DNA from: Pseudomonadota bacterium
GTDB lineage: Bacteria > Pseudomonadota > Gammaproteobacteria > Pseudomonadales > Pseudohongiellaceae
Direction of reading: 5' to 3'
Length of the DNA stretch: 8,512 nt
NCBI GenBank assembly: GCA_022563075.1
Contig: JADFOC010000083.1
Location: 1 to 8,512, forward strand
A program made the translations under genes and the position numbers. Position 1 is the first letter of the stretch. Each line of letters starts with the position of its first letter. The notes under the pieces were generated by a model. That model saw only the letters and a program-made list of their open reading frames with translations. It made no database searches and was not told the DNA's origin. Positions 6,376 through 8,512 of this stretch are shown piece after piece.

Positions 6376-7722
6376 ATGAACACGCATAAATTTTTGGATC
6401 GAGGCCGTATCATCAAATCAGCGCTGTGCCTACTGCTGGCCGGAGCGGGCAGCGCGGTACTGGCGCAGTCCGATGACCGGTCTATCCCCACCTATTCCAA
6501 AGACGTGGCTCCTATCCTGCAACAGAAGTGTCTGGGCTGTCACAATCCAGAAGGCATTGGTCCCATGCCACTGCTGAACTACCAACAGGTGCGGCCCTTC
6601 GCCGCTCTGATTAAAGACCGAACCACGCAACGCATCATGCCCCCCTGGCATATCGATCCAACCATCGGAATTCAACAATTCAAGAATGATGCCTCACTGA
6701 CTGACGCCGAAATTGCCACCATCGCCGCCTGGGTAGATGGCGGTTCCCCCGAGGGGAATCCGGCCGACCTGCCCGCTCCGATCGAGTTGGCCAGCGGCGC
6801 CGACTGGCAACTCGGCAGCAGGTTGGGACCACCTGATCTGATTATCAAGTCTGCGCCCTATGATGTAGTCGCCGATGGTCAGGACCAGTGGTGGACACCG
6901 AGAGTTAAGTTCGAAGGACTGAACGGAGAGGAACGCTGGCTGCGTGCCGCCGAATTCAAAGCATCTTACCCATTAGGCAAGAAGGTCGTGCATCATGGTC
7001 ACGCGGTGTTAATCCCGGACGGTGAAAGGCGCCAGGTAGCACTTGCAAGGTACGGCGTCGGCAAATCCTGGGAGATGTACCCGGAAGGCACTGGTTTGCG
7101 GGTTCCGCCGAAGGGTGAAATTGCCTGGAACCTTCATTACTTTCCTGTCGGTATGTCAGGCAATGACGATGTGGTCGAGGTTGGTCTGTGGTTTTATCCA
7201 AAGGATCAGCCACCAGCGCTGGAAACTGCAGGCGAATCCATGTTCCGGGTAGATGGTCTCAATGGCATGGCCAGGGGTCAGGACATCGTCATTCCACCTC
7301 ACGGTTATCAAGTTCTGCAAGGCACTCACGTGCTCTCATCTCCTGCGGTGATTCACAGTTACCGCCCGCATATGCACATGCGCGGCAAGGTGATGACCAT
7401 GGAAGCCATCTATCCAGATGGTCGTAGAGAAGTGCTAAGCCAGGTGAACAAGTACAACCACAACTGGCAAATCTCCTATCTGTACGCCGATGAAGTCAAA
7501 CCGCTACTGCCCACCGGTACTGTGCTGCAGTTTACTACGGTGTTTGACAACACCGCCAACAACCCGATAAACCCCGATCCAAATCAATGGGTGGTGTTCG
7601 GGCGTCGTGGTGTGGATGAGATGAGCCACGCCTGGGTCGGCATTACCTATCTGAATGAAGAGCAATACGCACAGGCCGTCGCGGAAAGACAGGCATTTCA
7701 GGAAACTTTAACCTTAGAATAG
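6376..7722 (+). CDS. Secreted cytochrome c / PHM-like copper monooxygenase fusion protein (intact copy)
   Basis: 448 residues, complete. The signal peptide covers about residues 1-30 (hydrophobic core SALCLLLAGAGSAVLA). A single-haem cytochrome c domain follows, about 39-125: KCLGCHNPEG with C52, C55, H56, and MPPWHIDP with M88 as likely distal ligand. From about 150 the chain resembles the type II copper, ascorbate-dependent monooxygenase (PHM-like) fold. Candidate ligands are H206-H207 (VVHHGH) and H254 (NLHYF) for CuH, and H332/H334 (PHMHMRGK) and M416 (DEMSHAW) for CuM. Their order and spacing follow PHM (HH, H, HxH, M). It is a paralogue of the broken gene at 1-1685 but lacks that protein's thioredoxin-like domain. 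The likely role is oxidation or hydroxylation of an unknown substrate in the periplasm, with the haem feeding electrons to copper (inference). It lies 19 bases after the preceding gene and about 95 bases before a cytochrome-linked PQQ dehydrogenase, probably in one operon. Confidence 0.92.
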   Translation: MNTHKFLDRGRIIKSALCLLLAGAGSAVLAQSDDRSIPTYSKDVAPILQQKCLGCHNPEGIGPMPLLNYQQVRPFAALIKDRTTQRIMPPWHIDPTIGIQQFKNDASLTDAEIATIAAWVDGGSPEGNPADLPAPIELASGADWQLGSRLGPPDLIIKSAPYDVVADGQDQWWTPRVKFEGLNGEERWLRAAEFKASYPLGKKVVHHGHAVLIPDGERRQVALARYGVGKSWEMYPEGTGLRVPPKGEIAWNLHYFPVGMSGNDDVVEVGLWFYPKDQPPALETAGESMFRVDGLNGMARGQDIVIPPHGYQVLQGTHVLSSPAVIHSYRPHMHMRGKVMTMEAIYPDGRREVLSQVNKYNHNWQISYLYADEVKPLLPTGTVLQFTTVFDNTANNPINPDPNQWVVFGRRGVDEMSHAWVGITYLNEEQYAQAVAERQAFQETLTLE

Positions 7723-7724
7723 AG

Positions 7725-7805
7725 AGTCTCTTGAATAAATAGTCTCTAAAAGCTAAAGACTCCTAAATAAAAAGTCTCTTGCATAAAAGAGCCACCGAAA
7801 TAAAA
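7725..7805 (+). repeat. Degenerate 16-bp tandem repeat array in the intercistronic gap
   Basis: Four consecutive 16-base units begin at 7725, 7741, 7757 and 7773: AGTCTCTTGAATAAAT, AGTCTCTAAAAGCTAA, AGACTCCTAAATAAAA and AGTCTCTTGCATAAAA. The consensus is AGTCTCTTGAATAAAA. A fifth, poorer unit occupies 7790-7805 after a one-base insertion (10 of 16 matches). A further partial match, AGGCTCAGGAATGACA (7808-7823, 11 of 16), includes the start codon of the next gene. The array fills nearly the whole gap between a stop at 7722 and a start at 7818 and is very AT-rich. It is not coding and not CRISPR, since no spacers exist. It could set spacing or stability of the mRNA, bind a regulator, or have grown by replication slippage. 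Confidence 0.75.
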
Positions 7806-7817
7806 AAAGGCTCAGGA

Positions 7818-8512
7818 ATGACAAATTCAGTTTCCCACCAGTGCTTGATTGGCATCGTGTCTCTGTCCGCTACTTTATTTGCCGTGGCGGCTTCCGCGCA
7901 AGAGCTGGCACAGGCAAGCTTTACGACGGCGCAAGTACAGGCAGGAAGTTCCCTCTATCAACAAAACTGTGCGACCTGTCACCTGGCAGATCTACAGGGC
8001 GCATTTGAAGCACCCGCTCTCACCGGCGGTAACTTCACCAGTAACTGGAGCAACAGAAATGTCGCCGATTTACTGGATTTATTGAAGCGCACCATGCCGC
8101 CGCAGACACCTGGGTCTTTAAGCGACAGCCAATATGCCGAACTGGCTGGTTTCTTGCTAAGCGAGAATGACATAGCCCCAGGCCAACTGGCTTTGCGCTT
8201 TGATTCCGCTGGGGTGGTGTTCGTCGGCGACAGCAGCGCCAGCGACCAGCCACTGATTCAACGCACCCCGGTACCTGGTGTGCCCGGCACCATACCCTCT
8301 CCGGATTCCCTGAACGCCGTTCCAGACATCGCCACCATTTACCAATCTGAACGTGCGCTGACCCGTTCCTTTCGAGCAGTAACTGGTTTTCAAAATGTTT
8401 CTACTGAGGAACTCGCCAACCCCAGCGACGCCGACTGGACTTACTGGCGCAGAACACCCTCCAGTCACGGTTTCAGTCCGCTGCAGCAAATCAACAAAGA
8501 AAATGTTAAAAA
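7818..8512 (+). CDS. Cytochrome c-PQQ dehydrogenase fusion (quinohaemoprotein), N-terminal part; cut by the window edge
   Basis: 231 residues are visible and the gene runs off the right edge. AAAGG at 7806-7810 lies seven bases before the ATG. The signal peptide ends near ASA (about residue 27). A cytochrome c domain follows: NCATCH (C51, C54, H55), and RTMPPQTPG with M93 as likely distal ligand, ending around 117. Residues about 120-200 form a linker or small domain I cannot name. From 201, NPSDADWTYWRRTPSSHGFS and then PLQQINKENVK match the typical opening of a PQQ dehydrogenase propeller (W-x-x-x-x-R, followed by ...SPLxQI). The expected product is an enzyme oxidising an alcohol or similar substrate and passing electrons to its own haem. 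The cytochrome at the N-terminus, rather than the C-terminus as in classical type II alcohol dehydrogenases, is notable. It is probably transcribed with the two genes upstream. Propeller active-site residues are outside the window. Confidence 0.88.
   Translation, partial: MTNSVSHQCLIGIVSLSATLFAVAASAQELAQASFTTAQVQAGSSLYQQNCATCHLADLQGAFEAPALTGGNFTSNWSNRNVADLLDLLKRTMPPQTPGSLSDSQYAELAGFLLSENDIAPGQLALRFDSAGVVFVGDSSASDQPLIQRTPVPGVPGTIPSPDSLNAVPDIATIYQSERALTRSFRAVTGFQNVSTEELANPSDADWTYWRRTPSSHGFSPLQQINKENVK

Noticed and set aside
7725..7805. CRISPR array
   Set aside because: The repeats are contiguous 16-mers without spacers, they are degenerate, and there are no cas genes in the window.
7789..7813. 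Intrinsic terminator formed by GAGCC and GGCTC before the last gene
   Set aside because: The stem is only five bases, the loop is an A-rich 15 bases, no T tract follows, and it would sit over the ribosome binding site of the next gene.
8157..8489. Minus-strand open frames at the right end
   Set aside because: They are antisense to the cytochrome-PQQ dehydrogenase frame, which is continuous, begins with a signal peptide and carries CxxCH and the propeller opening.

Overview
The window looks like chromosomal DNA of a Gram-negative bacterium, most likely an uncultured (perhaps marine) gammaproteobacterium. That placement is an inference from the style of the protein families, from Sec-type signal peptides on every protein whose N-terminus is visible, and from periplasmic c-type cytochrome and PQQ enzymes; no taxonomic marker gene is present. 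Coding DNA is moderately GC-rich and the intergenic gaps are clearly more AT-rich. I see no tRNA, rRNA, transposase, integrase or CRISPR array.

Layout. (1) 1-1685, minus strand: a secreted multidomain protein with a thioredoxin-like domain, a CxxCH cytochrome c domain and a copper monooxygenase fold resembling peptidylglycine alpha-hydroxylating monooxygenase (PHM). Its reading frame is broken by a one-base shift near 1026, and its C-terminus runs off the left edge. (2) 1686-2033: divergent promoter region. (3) 2034-3029, plus strand: conserved secreted protein of unknown function. (4) 3030-3246: gap between convergent genes with one weak inverted repeat. (5) 3247-5292, minus strand: secreted PQQ-dependent dehydrogenase of the glucose-dehydrogenase-like type. 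(6) 5293-5522: second divergent promoter region. (7) 5523 to the right edge, plus strand, apparently one transcription unit: a secreted protein of unknown function, a second cytochrome c/PHM-like copper protein with intact frame, and the start of a second PQQ dehydrogenase carrying an N-terminal cytochrome c domain. The last two genes are separated by a striking array of degenerate 16-bp tandem repeats.

How the genes may work together (inference). All products are exported. Two PQQ dehydrogenases would oxidise alcohols, sugars or other hydroxylated compounds and release electrons. Two proteins join a single-haem cytochrome c domain to a PHM-like dicopper fold in which all six canonical copper ligands can be picked out in each copy (His-His, His, His-x-His, Met). 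The most interesting reading is a periplasmic oxidation module in which the haem domain, rather than ascorbate, delivers electrons to a copper hydroxylation site, with the PQQ enzymes oxidising the hydroxylated product or supplying electrons. The substrate cannot be read from the sequence.

The main points for a second look are the frameshifted copy of the copper protein, the conserved copper ligand set fused to cytochrome c, the 16-bp repeat array between 7725 and about 7823, and the two secreted proteins of unknown function.
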